Of a stretch of 64,000 bases of DNA, positions 47,227-55,124 are shown piece after piece; the stretch's first letter is position 1, and each line of letters opens with the position of its first letter. Source of the DNA: Alkalicoccobacillus plakortidis (GTDB lineage Bacteria > Bacillota > Bacilli > Bacillales > Bacillaceae_D); assembly GCF_023703085.1 (NCBI RefSeq), contig NZ_JAMQJY010000001.1, positions 2,170,001-2,234,000 of the forward strand, given 5' to 3'. Under the pieces are notes generated by a model. That model was not told the origin of the DNA. It saw only the letters and a program-made list of their open reading frames with translations, and searched no databases. A program made the position numbers and the translations under genes.

Positions 47227-47563
47227 CTATCGTTTTGATTCTGCGTTCTATCGTTTCATTTACTGGTCCATAGTTCAATTTAGACTTCTATCGTTTCACT
47301 TTGCCCTTCTATCACTCCAAATAGGCGGCTATCGCTCCACTTTTACCTTCCATCGCTCCAACCCGAGGTCCATCGCTTTCTTTTCCACTCCATTGCTCCA
47401 ATCCAAGGTCCATTGCTCCACTTTTCCACTCCATCGCTCCAACCCAAGGTCCATCGCTCCACTTTTCCACTCCATTGCTCCAACCCAAGGTCCATTGCTC
47501 CACTTTTCCACTCCATCGCTCCAACCCAAGGTCCATCGCTCCACTTTTCACCTCCATCGCTCC
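47227..47563. repeat. Array of about 17 tandem 20-21 bp repeats
   Basis: Units beginning YYATYGYTYC start at 47227, 47248, 47268, 47288, 47309, 47329, 47350, 47370, 47390, 47410, 47431, 47451, 47472, 47492, 47513, 47533 and 47553. Spacing alternates between 20 and 21 bp, a mean of two helical turns. Left units are degenerate; right units alternate CCACTTTTCCACT and AACCCAAGGT interiors and form an 82-bp higher-order repeat (ATTG, ATTG, ATCG, ATCG) present about twice. Frames through it (e.g. 47312-47758) encode repetitive peptide only because the repeat lacks stops. It fills most of the 531-bp gap between the MazG-like and DsbA-like genes. Confidence 0.88.
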
Positions 47564-47652
47564 CCTCCCCCTACCCGAGCGTACTTCCTTGCTAATTACC
47601 CCATTCCGACATACACTACTTTTACAGAAACAGTTTTTAGGAGGAAAAAGGA

Positions 47653-48348
47653 ATGAATATTGAAATTTGGTCAGATTTTGCTTGCCCGTTTTGTTATATT
47701 GGTAAACGGAAACTAGAGAAGGCTCTTGATCAATTTGAACATAAAAATGAAGTGACAACAGAGTTTAAAAGCTTTGAGCTTGATCCTAATGCTCCTAAGC
47801 AGACGGATAAAAGTATGGCTGAAATTCTTGCTGGTAAATATAGAATGCCGATTCAACAAGCTGAGGCGACAACAGCTAATGTTGCTGCTCAGGCTGCTGA
47901 TGTTGGTTTGACTTATCATTTTGATACGATGCAACCGACTAACATGTTGGATGCGCATCGCTTAACTCATTACGCAAAAACAAAAGGCAAAGCGAATGAA
48001 CTTGCTGAGCGTCTGCTTCATGCGTATTTTACAGAGTCGAAACATCTTTCCACACCTGCTACATTGATCGAGCTTGCTGGTGAGGTTGGCTTGGATCAAC
48101 AGGAGGCTAAACAGGTATTAGAAAGTAATCAATATGCAGATGCGGTTAAAAACGATCACAATCACGGCATTCAGCTTGGTTTACAGGGAGTACCGTTTTT
48201 TGTGATTAATCAAAAATACGTTATATCTGGTGCACAGCAACCGGCTACGTTTCTTGAGACATTAAACAACGCTTGGGAAGAAGAAGTTGCCACAAAACAA
48301 GATCAACCTGCAAATGATGCTTGTTCTGATGGCCTATGCAAAATGTAA
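47653..48348 (+). CDS. DsbA family oxidoreductase, FrnE-like
   Basis: Cytoplasmic thioredoxin-fold protein of 231 residues. The redox motif CPFC lies in IWSDFACPFCYIGKRKLEKAL (about residues 11-14) and the cis-Pro loop in GLQGVPFFVINQKYVISGAQ. It has no signal peptide, typical of FrnE/YwbO-like DsbA relatives that are thought to handle oxidative stress or polyketide disulfides. A short C-terminal tail carries two cysteines (NDACSDGLCKM). TAGGAGGAAAA precedes the ATG. An intact in-frame GCTTGG near 48089 shows that the hexamer can be genuine. Confidence 0.9.
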   Translation: MNIEIWSDFACPFCYIGKRKLEKALDQFEHKNEVTTEFKSFELDPNAPKQTDKSMAEILAGKYRMPIQQAEATTANVAAQAADVGLTYHFDTMQPTNMLDAHRLTHYAKTKGKANELAERLLHAYFTESKHLSTPATLIELAGEVGLDQQEAKQVLESNQYADAVKNDHNHGIQLGLQGVPFFVINQKYVISGAQQPATFLETLNNAWEEEVATKQDQPANDACSDGLCKM

Positions 48349-48352
48349 AATA

Positions 48353-48393
48353 AAAAATCACCTGCCCTCCTTTAGGGGTCAGGTGATTTTTTA
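48353..48393. terminator. Bidirectional terminator
   Basis: AAAAAATCACCTG / CAGGTGATTTTTT arms with inner CCCT/AGGG pairing, between the convergent DsbA-like gene and PTS-like permease gene. Confidence 0.87.
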
Positions 48394-49938
48394 TTATGTT
48401 GACTTGCTCATTTTATTTGCAACGACGGTAAATACAAAAGCACTCACAAGTGAAGCTAGCATAGCTAGGATGAAGCCTGCCACATGATCTGAGAGGCCAG
48501 GTGCTGCAAAGGATGGTACGTAGGCTGTTCCCCTCAGGTTAAAGATTCCTACCACTGCTCCACCTATTCCGGCAGATATAAGTGCTCCAATAAAAACAAG
48601 TCTGCTAGCAAACATAAATGGATATGCTGACTCAACAAATGTACCAAAAATCATATTAATACCAAAGGATGGACCAGCTGCTGCTGCCTCTCCGCGTCTT
48701 CTCGGAAAAATTATATTAGCTAGGTTAATACCCGCTGCAACCATCACAAGCCCTACCATATCTATTGCACCGAGAAAGCTATTGCCCGTGTTCTCCATCT
48801 CGAGCAATACAATTGGTAAAATAGCCGCGTGATAGATCCCACCAATGATTGCCGGCCAGATTAGTAGACCGGCTACAATACCCGCGAGAATCGGATTAAA
48901 TGAGATGGTTGTATCGATCGCTAAACGAATCCAATCTCCTACCTGAAGCGCAATTGGTCCTAAAACAAAGAAAACAACTAAACCAGGAATCAAGCCACCA
49001 AAACCACCGGCTACTATATTTACGGTTGTTGCCGGAAAATTTAGTCTTAAGCATTTTGTAAATAGATAAGGAACGAGATAACCTGCACCTATCCCGGCAA
49101 GTAGTCCACCAATTATTCCCCCGTCTACCGAAAGCAGACCGGCTACAATACCCGCTACGATTGATACTTCGTCTAAGTCCGCAATTTGTCTTGCAGCCAC
49201 AACAGCTACAACAACTGGTAAGGCACCGATTAAAAGATCAAAAACACCACCGAGCGCCTCGAGTCCAGGGATTTTACTTAATGCCAAGACAATGGCAAGA
49301 GCTATAAAAGCCGGGAGTGAGGAGGTCATGATGCCTCGTAAATTTACTTTTTTCACTTTCGAACGGCCGTCTGACTCAGTGGTGTTAAGCCTTGGTCGAT
49401 ATTTGATGCCCCAATGCTTAGACAGCGCGGTCATAAACCCGATAGCACGTGTTTTGTTTGACGTTCCGGTTGTTCCAGATTGAGCAATAATCGCAGCACC
49501 CATTGAACCAATCTCTGCCATGGATGTACCACCTGTTCCAACAACGGGGATCTTTGCTTTTGCCGCGGCGTCCACCGTTTTTTGATTTGCTCCATTTGGG
49601 TCGGCACTCATAGCAATGAGTCCATCAATTTCTCCGGCTGCAATCAAGTCTGCATGCAACTGATCTAGCTGAGCGGCTTCGCGATTCACTTCTTCTAATG
49701 ACCCTGAATAGATTTGCTCTAACTCTTGTGATTGCTCATTCCACCCGAATAGCGTTGCTCTTGAGGTTAGTTTGACTGAATCCATTGATTGCTCTGTTGC
49801 GATAAATTGAATGCCTTTAATTTCTATATTCGCTGCAACAGCCTGGATGGCTAGCTCCCGAATTAAACGATCAGGCTGACTGCCTCCAAGACTATATAGA
49901 TTTCCTCCACTACTAGCAATGATGACTACTCGTTTCAT
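48394..49938 (-). CDS. PTS EIIC-like permease fused to an unknown N-terminal domain
   Basis: Protein of 514 residues. The C-terminal ~320 residues are a membrane domain with about ten hydrophobic segments rich in Gly (IVAGIVAGLLSVDGGIIGGLLAGIGAGYLVPYL, FPATTVNIVAGGFGGLIPGLVVFFVLGP), resembling the PTS_EIIC_2 family. The N-terminal ~190 residues (VVIIASSGGNLYSLGGSQPDRLIRELA, IDGLIAMSADPNGANQKTVDAAAKAKIPVVGTGGTSMAEIG, SGTTGTSNKTRAIGF) look like a soluble nucleotide- or sugar-binding Rossmann-type domain that I do not recognise. No EIIA/EIIB gene is adjacent. The transport mechanism and substrate are unknown. Confidence 0.72.
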   Translation of the reverse strand: MKRVVIIASSGGNLYSLGGSQPDRLIRELAIQAVAANIEIKGIQFIATEQSMDSVKLTSRATLFGWNEQSQELEQIYSGSLEEVNREAAQLDQLHADLIAAGEIDGLIAMSADPNGANQKTVDAAAKAKIPVVGTGGTSMAEIGSMGAAIIAQSGTTGTSNKTRAIGFMTALSKHWGIKYRPRLNTTESDGRSKVKKVNLRGIMTSSLPAFIALAIVLALSKIPGLEALGGVFDLLIGALPVVVAVVAARQIADLDEVSIVAGIVAGLLSVDGGIIGGLLAGIGAGYLVPYLFTKCLRLNFPATTVNIVAGGFGGLIPGLVVFFVLGPIALQVGDWIRLAIDTTISFNPILAGIVAGLLIWPAIIGGIYHAAILPIVLLEMENTGNSFLGAIDMVGLVMVAAGINLANIIFPRRRGEAAAAGPSFGINMIFGTFVESAYPFMFASRLVFIGALISAGIGGAVVGIFNLRGTAYVPSFAAPGLSDHVAGFILAMLASLVSAFVFTVVANKMSKST

Positions 49939-50134
49939 TTACATTCGCTCCGTCCTTCTTGGTGTAAACATTTTATCACTCTAATAGTTTAACAGAGTAA
50001 AGGATTACTTGAAAAGGACTTAGTGAAAAATTCCTACTGGCATTTTTGAACAGCACTCAAAGAAATAATAGTGCCCATTTTTTGAGCTACTGCATATGAT
50101 AAGAAACAACATATAGGTATTAGGAGGGGTCGAA

Positions 50135-50311
50135 ATGAGGGAATTTATCCTCCTTCGCATAAGTGTGTTTGTATTTCTAGGGCTGTTAGCGTTTGTTCAA
50201 GTGAAACAATATCTTTCTCCGGTTGCCATAATTATCGTGTTATTTGCTAGCTCAGCTACCTACTTCTTAATCTGTTACTACCTAGCTATGAAAAGAATTC
50301 CACCTTCTTAA
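50135..50311 (+). CDS. Hypothetical small membrane protein, 58 residues
   Basis: Frame starting MREFILLRISVFVFLGLLAFVQ with a strong TAGGAGGGG box five bases upstream. Two hydrophobic segments (about residues 5-20 and 28-48) joined by VKQYLSPVA predict a two-span membrane protein with a short basic tail (MKRIPPS). It precedes the alpha/beta hydrolase gene by 46 bp in the same direction, so it may be the first gene of a small operon. No family recognised. Confidence 0.68.
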   Translation: MREFILLRISVFVFLGLLAFVQVKQYLSPVAIIIVLFASSATYFLICYYLAMKRIPPS

Positions 50312-50357
50312 TGACTCAACTGGATTTCTTACATAGCCTTAGAAAGGATGATTTATA

Positions 50358-51173
50358 GTGGGATTCAAAATTCCTGTTGAATCAGGCGTTGGTCTGTACG
50401 TTGAGGATATTGGACCAAGTGATGGCCAACCGATTCTTTTTATTCACGGTTGGCCACTTAATCATGAGTGCTTTGAATATCAATACAATCAACTCCCTAA
50501 GCTAGGTTATCGCTGTATCGGAGTAGACCTGCGAGGTTTTGGTAAGTCTGATAAGCCATGGTTTGGTTACACCTACGATCAGCTTTCAGACGACATTCGT
50601 GTGGTTATTGATACATTAGGACTAAACAATGTTACTCTAGCTGGTCATTCAATGGGTGGAGCCATCGCAATCCGTTATATGGCAAGACATCAAGAGCATC
50701 ACATTGCACGTTTAGCTTTACTCGCTGCTGCTGCACCAAGTTTCACAAAAGGACCTAATTATCCATACGGCATGACTAAGGCCGAAGTGGATGATCTCAT
50801 TCAGCAAACGTATACGGATCGTCCAGCTTTATTAGGAACATTTGCTGATTTATTTTTTGAAAAACCCATTTCAGACCCATTTAAACAATGGTTTATTAAT
50901 ATTGGTTTAACTGCCGCTGGTTACTCTACTGCCTATACGGCTGTTTCTTTGCGAGACGAGAAATTGTGGGAAGACCTTGCAAGCATACAGGTTCCCACAG
51001 GGATTTTTCACGGAAAGCAGGATAAAGTTTGTCCTTTTGAATTTGGAGAGATTTTACATGCTATGATTTACAGTTCCTCGTTCTATGTATATGAAGATAG
51101 CGGTCATGGCTTGTTTTATTGTGATCAGGATCAATTCAATTATGATCTATCTTCTTTTATTGAAAAAAGCTAA
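50358..51173 (+). CDS. Alpha/beta hydrolase
   Basis: Alpha/beta-hydrolase fold enzyme of 271 residues resembling non-haem chloroperoxidases and esterases. The oxyanion region is FIHGWPLNHECFEY, the nucleophile elbow is AGHSMGGAIA (Ser about residue 97), the acid is likely Asp in GIFHGKQDKVCPFE, and the catalytic His is in EDSGHGLFY. The GTG start follows AAAGGATG. The substrate is unknown. It ends 8 bp before the promoter of the second manganese-binding protein gene. Confidence 0.87.
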   Translation: MGFKIPVESGVGLYVEDIGPSDGQPILFIHGWPLNHECFEYQYNQLPKLGYRCIGVDLRGFGKSDKPWFGYTYDQLSDDIRVVIDTLGLNNVTLAGHSMGGAIAIRYMARHQEHHIARLALLAAAAPSFTKGPNYPYGMTKAEVDDLIQQTYTDRPALLGTFADLFFEKPISDPFKQWFINIGLTAAGYSTAYTAVSLRDEKLWEDLASIQVPTGIFHGKQDKVCPFEFGEILHAMIYSSSFYVYEDSGHGLFYCDQDQFNYDLSSFIEKS

Positions 51174-51181
51174 AAAATATC

Positions 51182-51227
51182 TTGACATTATTGCGCGAGC
51201 TCATTAAAGTTTCATTAGGGAAACTTT
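51182..51227 (+). promoter_or_regulatory. Promoter with MntR-like operator, second copy
   Basis: TTGACA (51182-51187), 17 bases, TAAAGT (51205-51210), with the palindrome AAAGTTT...AACTTT (51206-51227) over the -10. This is the same architecture as at 13124-13169 and a good match to the MntR box (core TTAGGGAAACTT). Confidence 0.75.
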
Positions 51228-51277
51228 TTAATGCGAGGGCATATTTTTTAGTTGAGGTTATAAAAGGAGGATTTTTG

Positions 51278-52219
51278 ATGAAAAGATATTACACAGTAAC
51301 AGGCGGCGCCCTACTGAGCTCAGTCTTACTTCTTGGCGCTTGCGAGTCTAATAACAAACCCACAGCTACGACAGACACAGACGATACCATTAATGTTGTT
51401 GCAACGATTGCACAGATTGCAGACCCACTTGAGGTTATTGGAGGAGAACATATTTCTGTAAAGGCTCTGATGGGGCCAGGGGTTGATCCCCATTTGTATG
51501 AAGCAACTCAAAGTGATATAGGTATGCTCCAAGAAGCAGATCTCATCTTTTATAGCGGATTACACTTAGAAGCGAATATGATGGATGTCTTCTCAAACAC
51601 GAGTGTTCCTGCACTAGCCGTTGCTGAAGCGATCCCATCTGCTGACCTATTAGAGGACGAGGAAGAAGAAGGGGCTATTGATCCTCACGTCTGGTTTGAT
51701 CCCGAATTATGGACCATCGCACTTGATGCAGCTGTTGAAGAATTAAAATCTTATGCACCAGAGCACGCTGATGAGTTTGAACAGAACAAAGTGGCCTACT
51801 TTGCTGAATTAGAAACTCTTCACCAAGAATCAAAAGACACATTAGCAACCATTCCTGCTGAGCAAAGGGTTTTGGTTACCGCACATGATGCCTTTCAATA
51901 TTTCGGTAGAGCGAATGATTTAGAGGTTGTTGCGTTGCAAGGATTAAGTACAGAATCTGAAATTGGCTTATCCGATGTCCAATCGACCATTGATATCATT
52001 ATCGAGAAAGAAGTCCCGGCTGTTTTTATTGAAACAAGTATCAATGACAGCTCGATTCGGTCTGTCATTGACGGAGCTTCAAATGCCGGAGTAGAGGTTG
52101 AACTAGGTGGAGAGCTATATTCCGATGCAATGGGAGAAGCAGGTACAGAGACCGGCACGTATATTGGCATGTATCAGCATAATGTATCGACTATTCTAGA
52201 AGCTCTATCCGCTGAATAG
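51278..52219 (+). CDS. Second manganese-binding lipoprotein (MntA paralogue), orphan
   Basis: TroA-type metal-binding lipoprotein of 313 residues. Lipobox LLGAC follows the signal peptide. Ligand segments are GPGVDPHLYEA, IDPHVWFDPE, LSTESEIGLSDVQ and ELYSDAMGEAGTETG, nearly the same as MntA at 13.2 kb. The start is placed at ATG 51278 because AAAGGAGG precedes it; the frame is open upstream to a TTG within the promoter. No ATPase or permease genes follow, so it probably feeds the MntBCD transporter 36 kb away. The shared operator supports co-regulation by manganese. Confidence 0.9.
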   Translation: MKRYYTVTGGALLSSVLLLGACESNNKPTATTDTDDTINVVATIAQIADPLEVIGGEHISVKALMGPGVDPHLYEATQSDIGMLQEADLIFYSGLHLEANMMDVFSNTSVPALAVAEAIPSADLLEDEEEEGAIDPHVWFDPELWTIALDAAVEELKSYAPEHADEFEQNKVAYFAELETLHQESKDTLATIPAEQRVLVTAHDAFQYFGRANDLEVVALQGLSTESEIGLSDVQSTIDIIIEKEVPAVFIETSINDSSIRSVIDGASNAGVEVELGGELYSDAMGEAGTETGTYIGMYQHNVSTILEALSAE

Positions 52220-52252
52220 AACAAAGCACACCAGCAATTGGTGTGCTTTGTT
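52220..52252. terminator. Terminator after second mntA-like gene
   Basis: AACAAAGCACACC / GGTGTGCTTTGTT perfect 13-bp arms right after the stop codon, placed between convergent genes. Confidence 0.78.
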
Positions 52253-52257
52253 CAACG

Positions 52258-52494
52258 TTATACAACAATTCTTGCTATGATAAGAAGAAGAAATATAATA
52301 TACCCAGCTAATGTAATCCATGAAATGACCTTCGTTGCTACGATTAAGCCACGTTGTTCTTGTGACGTTACTTTTGAAATCATCACTAAAGCAATGATCG
52401 CTAAAATGATTCCGATAAATGGAGCAAAAAAACCAATGATGGCTACTACTAAAGCTCCTATTGCTGAATTTTGTTGAGTTGTCGTTTCAGTCAT
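52258..52494 (-). CDS. DUF4190-like small membrane protein, copy 3
   Basis: Membrane protein of 78 residues: a short polar TQQNSAIGA N-terminus, then two hydrophobic segments (about 13-38 and 52-77) linked by VTSQEQRGLIVATKVISWI. It is the most diverged of three tandem paralogues (about 23 bp from the middle copy) and is transcribed last in the cluster. The family is predicted to be a small two-span membrane protein without known function. AGGAG precedes the ATG. Confidence 0.78.
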   Translation of the reverse strand: MTETTTQQNSAIGALVVAIIGFFAPFIGIILAIIALVMISKVTSQEQRGLIVATKVISWITLAGYIIFLLLIIARIVV

Positions 52495-52517
52495 TTACAA
52501 AACTCCTCTTTTCTTTT

Positions 52518-52778
52518 TTAATCCGTAATCATAAACACAGACAATACACCGGCAAACATTAAGAAGATGTACAACAATTGTAAACCAATCGAGATCCAAG
52601 CAATAATCTTTGTTGCTGTCTTTAATCCACTTTGCTCTGGAGCGCTTACTTTTGCAATCATCACTAAACCAATGATGGCTGTCACGATACCTAGTATTGG
52701 AATGAACAAACCTAAAATCGCTAAAATGATTGCACCTACCGCTGTTCCTTGCTGGTTTGTTGTGGATTGAATTGTCAT
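52518..52778 (-). CDS. DUF4190-like small membrane protein, copy 2
   Basis: Protein of 86 residues nearly identical to copy 1 over its first 60 positions (QSTTNQQGTAVGAIILAILGLFIPILGIVTAIIGLVMIAKVSAPEQSGLKTATKIIAWISI). Two hydrophobic segments flank a conserved SAPEQSGLKTATK loop. GAGGAAACAAA precedes the ATG. The high similarity between copies indicates recent tandem duplication. Confidence 0.8.
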   Translation of the reverse strand: MTIQSTTNQQGTAVGAIILAILGLFIPILGIVTAIIGLVMIAKVSAPEQSGLKTATKIIAWISIGLQLLYIFLMFAGVLSVFMITD

Positions 52779-52860
52779 TTTGTTTCCTCCTCAATTTATA
52801 CTTTTCAAATCATAAAAAAGCTTAGAACTCCAAGCAATAATCTGCCGTTTGAGTTGTCAT

Positions 52861-53142
52861 TTAAATCTCCTCTACTGTTACTGTTTCAACAAACATGTAG
52901 TAACTAAGAAACCCACCTACTATTAGTACGGTATACACAAGCTGCAAAACGATCGAGATCCAAGCAATAACCTTTGTGGCTGTCTTTAATCCACTTTGCT
53001 CTGGAGCAGTTACTTTTGCAATCATCACTAATCCAATGATAGCCGTAACAATACCTAATACGGGAATGAACAGACCTAAAATCGCTAAGATCAATGCACC
53101 TACTGCTGTGCCTTGCTGGTTTGTTGTGGATTGAGTTGTCAT
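52861..53142 (-). CDS. DUF4190-like small membrane protein, copy 1
   Basis: Protein of 93 residues with the same QSTTNQQGTAVGALILAILGLFIPVLGIVTAIIGLVMIAKVTAPEQSGLKTATKVIAWISIV core as copy 2 and a different acidic C-terminus (FVETVTVEEI). Its ATG overlaps the stop of the flavin reductase gene (ATGA), so it is translationally coupled to it and begins a run of three paralogues. Confidence 0.8.
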   Translation of the reverse strand: MTTQSTTNQQGTAVGALILAILGLFIPVLGIVTAIIGLVMIAKVTAPEQSGLKTATKVIAWISIVLQLVYTVLIVGGFLSYYMFVETVTVEEI

Positions 53143-53720
53143 TGGGGTCCCTCCTCTTTTAATTGTTGAATACGGTGGACCTGACCTTCTGTTGTTTCAT
53201 CAATGACCCGGTATTCAGAGCGCCCCATATACGTTGGAATGCTTAACTTAGAAAGATTAGGAAGTCCATTTTCCATGAACAGACTCTCATCCTTGTACGT
53301 GAGTAGAACTTCGCCTACAATCCATTCATGATCGCCGTAAGCCGTGATATCTACAACCTTGCATTCATAAGCAAAGTAGGCATCCAAAAGTATCGGTACA
53401 TCTACTTTTATTCCTTGTTCATATGGAATATTCAGTGCTTGAAACTTATCTGTAGTAGATCCACTGTATGTGCCAGCTGCTTGAATCCAATTGGATCGGT
53501 TGCCTGGAAGGAACTGAACACCAAACACACCACTTTCTTTAATAAGCTTATAGGAGTGTGTTTCTTTCCTTAATGAAATTCCATAATGTCCTGGATCTTG
53601 ACCGATGTATGTATGCCAGCCTGCTGCCATAATGTTGCTCTGATTGTTATGCGTCGAGGTCACCATTGCAACCATACCCGGATACGTATGCCAACCAGGA
53701 TTTTTTGTTGGTTTTCTCAC
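53139..53720 (-). CDS. Flavin reductase family protein
   Basis: FMN-binding split-barrel protein of about 193 residues. YPGMVAMVTSTHNNQSNIMAAGWHTYIGQDPGHYGISLRKETHSYKLI is the typical N-terminal flavin site, and EWIVGEVLLTYKDESLF and YMGRSEYRVID mark the second half. GTG 53720 (VRKPTKNPGW) is preferred because GGAGGTGA lies at the right distance, whereas ATG 53735 overlaps that box. It is followed without gap by the DUF4190-like genes; the functional link is unknown. Confidence 0.85.
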   Translation of the reverse strand: MRKPTKNPGWHTYPGMVAMVTSTHNNQSNIMAAGWHTYIGQDPGHYGISLRKETHSYKLIKESGVFGVQFLPGNRSNWIQAAGTYSGSTTDKFQALNIPYEQGIKVDVPILLDAYFAYECKVVDITAYGDHEWIVGEVLLTYKDESLFMENGLPNLSKLSIPTYMGRSEYRVIDETTEGQVHRIQQLKEEGPQ

Positions 53721-53862
53721 ATTCTCACCTCCCATCTTCCACTTATATGGTTATTTTTCATATACCCCATATCCAAACATTTACACACTAACCAATAAAA
53801 TAAACTTCACTTTCATTATAAAGTAAAGATTTGTAGATTATTATCTATTCCGAAAAAAATGT

Positions 53863-55023
53863 CTAGTTGCCCTTTTCTCCATTTCCAGTAAAGGTCAAAT
53901 CGATCTGCAACACTTCTGAACGGCTGCCTATGCGAATGGGTGGACCCCAGGAGCCATAACCAGAGGAAACAAGGGCATGCATTTTGCCTTTTTGTTTATA
54001 ACCATAATCAAGCTCAAACAAACGGGAAGTAATCCAATGATTTGGCGCCATTTGCCCACGGTGTGTATGACCAGATAACATCAAATCAGCGCCTGCCTCT
54101 TCCGCTTTATCAAGGTGATACGGTTGGTGATCCAAAAGCAGAATTGGTTTCTTGTGATTTAGCGTTTCTAGAAGATCCGTTACGCTTTTACGTCCCCCAT
54201 ACTGAGATGCTTCCGCTGTTTTATCTTTACGTCCTACGACATAAAAGGATTCATTTATTTCAATTGCTTCATCTTGGAGCATCTTGATTCCAGCTTCTTC
54301 AACAAGCTGAATAAATTCCTCAACTGCACCACCATAATATTCATGATTTCCCAATACTGCATACACACCGAGTGGCGCTTGTAAGGATTTTAGTGTTTCA
54401 TTCATTTGATTTCGTTTAAATGGTTCAATGTCTCCGTCTAATAAATCTCCAGGAATTAAGATCATATCTGGTTTTACATCCTTAGATATTTTGCTTAACT
54501 TTTTTAGAAATCGATTGCCTTTAATATTCCCAAGGTGGATATCAGATGCAACCAAAATGCGGAGCTTCTTTCGCTCACCGGCATCTTTATTAATTGTAAG
54601 TGAATGTTGCCTAACAACCGTACTCCAGTTATTTCGTGATCCCCATAGTAAAAGCAGCGCAAAGACTATTAAAACAACTGTACCAATAACCGTAGTATGT
54701 GAGCGAACACTCCATCCTGCTAAGCTTGCGATCCATAACCCCAAATCAAGAATTGGCAGAAATAAAATCGCATACTGAAGAATCGCAAAATAAAATGAAC
54801 CAATCACTTTTAAAAAGCGACCAAGTGGACCCTTTATTACGAGTGCGAGAATGTAACCAAACACCGTCACTGCGAAACTCGTCCAATAAATGCTTAGTCC
54901 CATCACACCTGTTACTCCTAATGATTTCAACCATACTGCTCCATGCCAGCCAATGTAAAAATTCAGTCCTCCGTATAAAAGCAGAGCCAGAACCACTCCA
55001 AGAATTCTATTTACTAATTTCAA
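53863..55023 (-). CDS. Membrane-anchored metallophosphoesterase (YkuE/YpbG-like)
   Basis: Calcineurin-like phosphoesterase of 386 residues with an N-terminal membrane domain (about four hydrophobic segments, residues 5-130). The dimetal motifs are VASDIHLGNIKG, LIPGDLLDGDIEP, AVLGNHEYYGG, LLLDHQPYH and LMLSGHTHRGQMAP. Most proteins of this type act on phosphodiesters or lipids at the membrane, but the substrate is unknown. It is monocistronic. Confidence 0.88.
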   Translation of the reverse strand: MKLVNRILGVVLALLLYGGLNFYIGWHGAVWLKSLGVTGVMGLSIYWTSFAVTVFGYILALVIKGPLGRFLKVIGSFYFAILQYAILFLPILDLGLWIASLAGWSVRSHTTVIGTVVLIVFALLLLWGSRNNWSTVVRQHSLTINKDAGERKKLRILVASDIHLGNIKGNRFLKKLSKISKDVKPDMILIPGDLLDGDIEPFKRNQMNETLKSLQAPLGVYAVLGNHEYYGGAVEEFIQLVEEAGIKMLQDEAIEINESFYVVGRKDKTAEASQYGGRKSVTDLLETLNHKKPILLLDHQPYHLDKAEEAGADLMLSGHTHRGQMAPNHWITSRLFELDYGYKQKGKMHALVSSGYGSWGPPIRIGSRSEVLQIDLTFTGNGEKGN

Positions 55024-55082
55024 TGTATATTGACCCCTTTTCTTCTCAATTCATCTATTCATTTAGTTTACATGAAGAATGG

Positions 55083-55118
55083 AAAAAACAGCTAATGGGA
55101 GCTCCATAAGCTGTTTTT
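55083..55118 (-). terminator. Terminator of the sugar-acid operon
   Basis: AAAAAACAGCT / AGCTGTTTTTT with an inner GGAGCTCC palindrome, directly after the uxaA stop, with T-runs on both strands. Confidence 0.83.
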
Positions 55119-55124
55119 TTGACC

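Noticed and set aside
47227..47563. CRISPR array
   Set aside because: Units of 20-21 bp adjoin directly without unique spacers of about 30 bp, vary in sequence, and no cas genes are present.
47312..47758. Long open frames on both strands encoding repeated peptides (WSNGVEKWSNGP-like)
   Set aside because: They exist because the 20-21 bp repeat lacks stop codons in several frames; no ribosome site, and the frame runs antisense into the DsbA-like gene.
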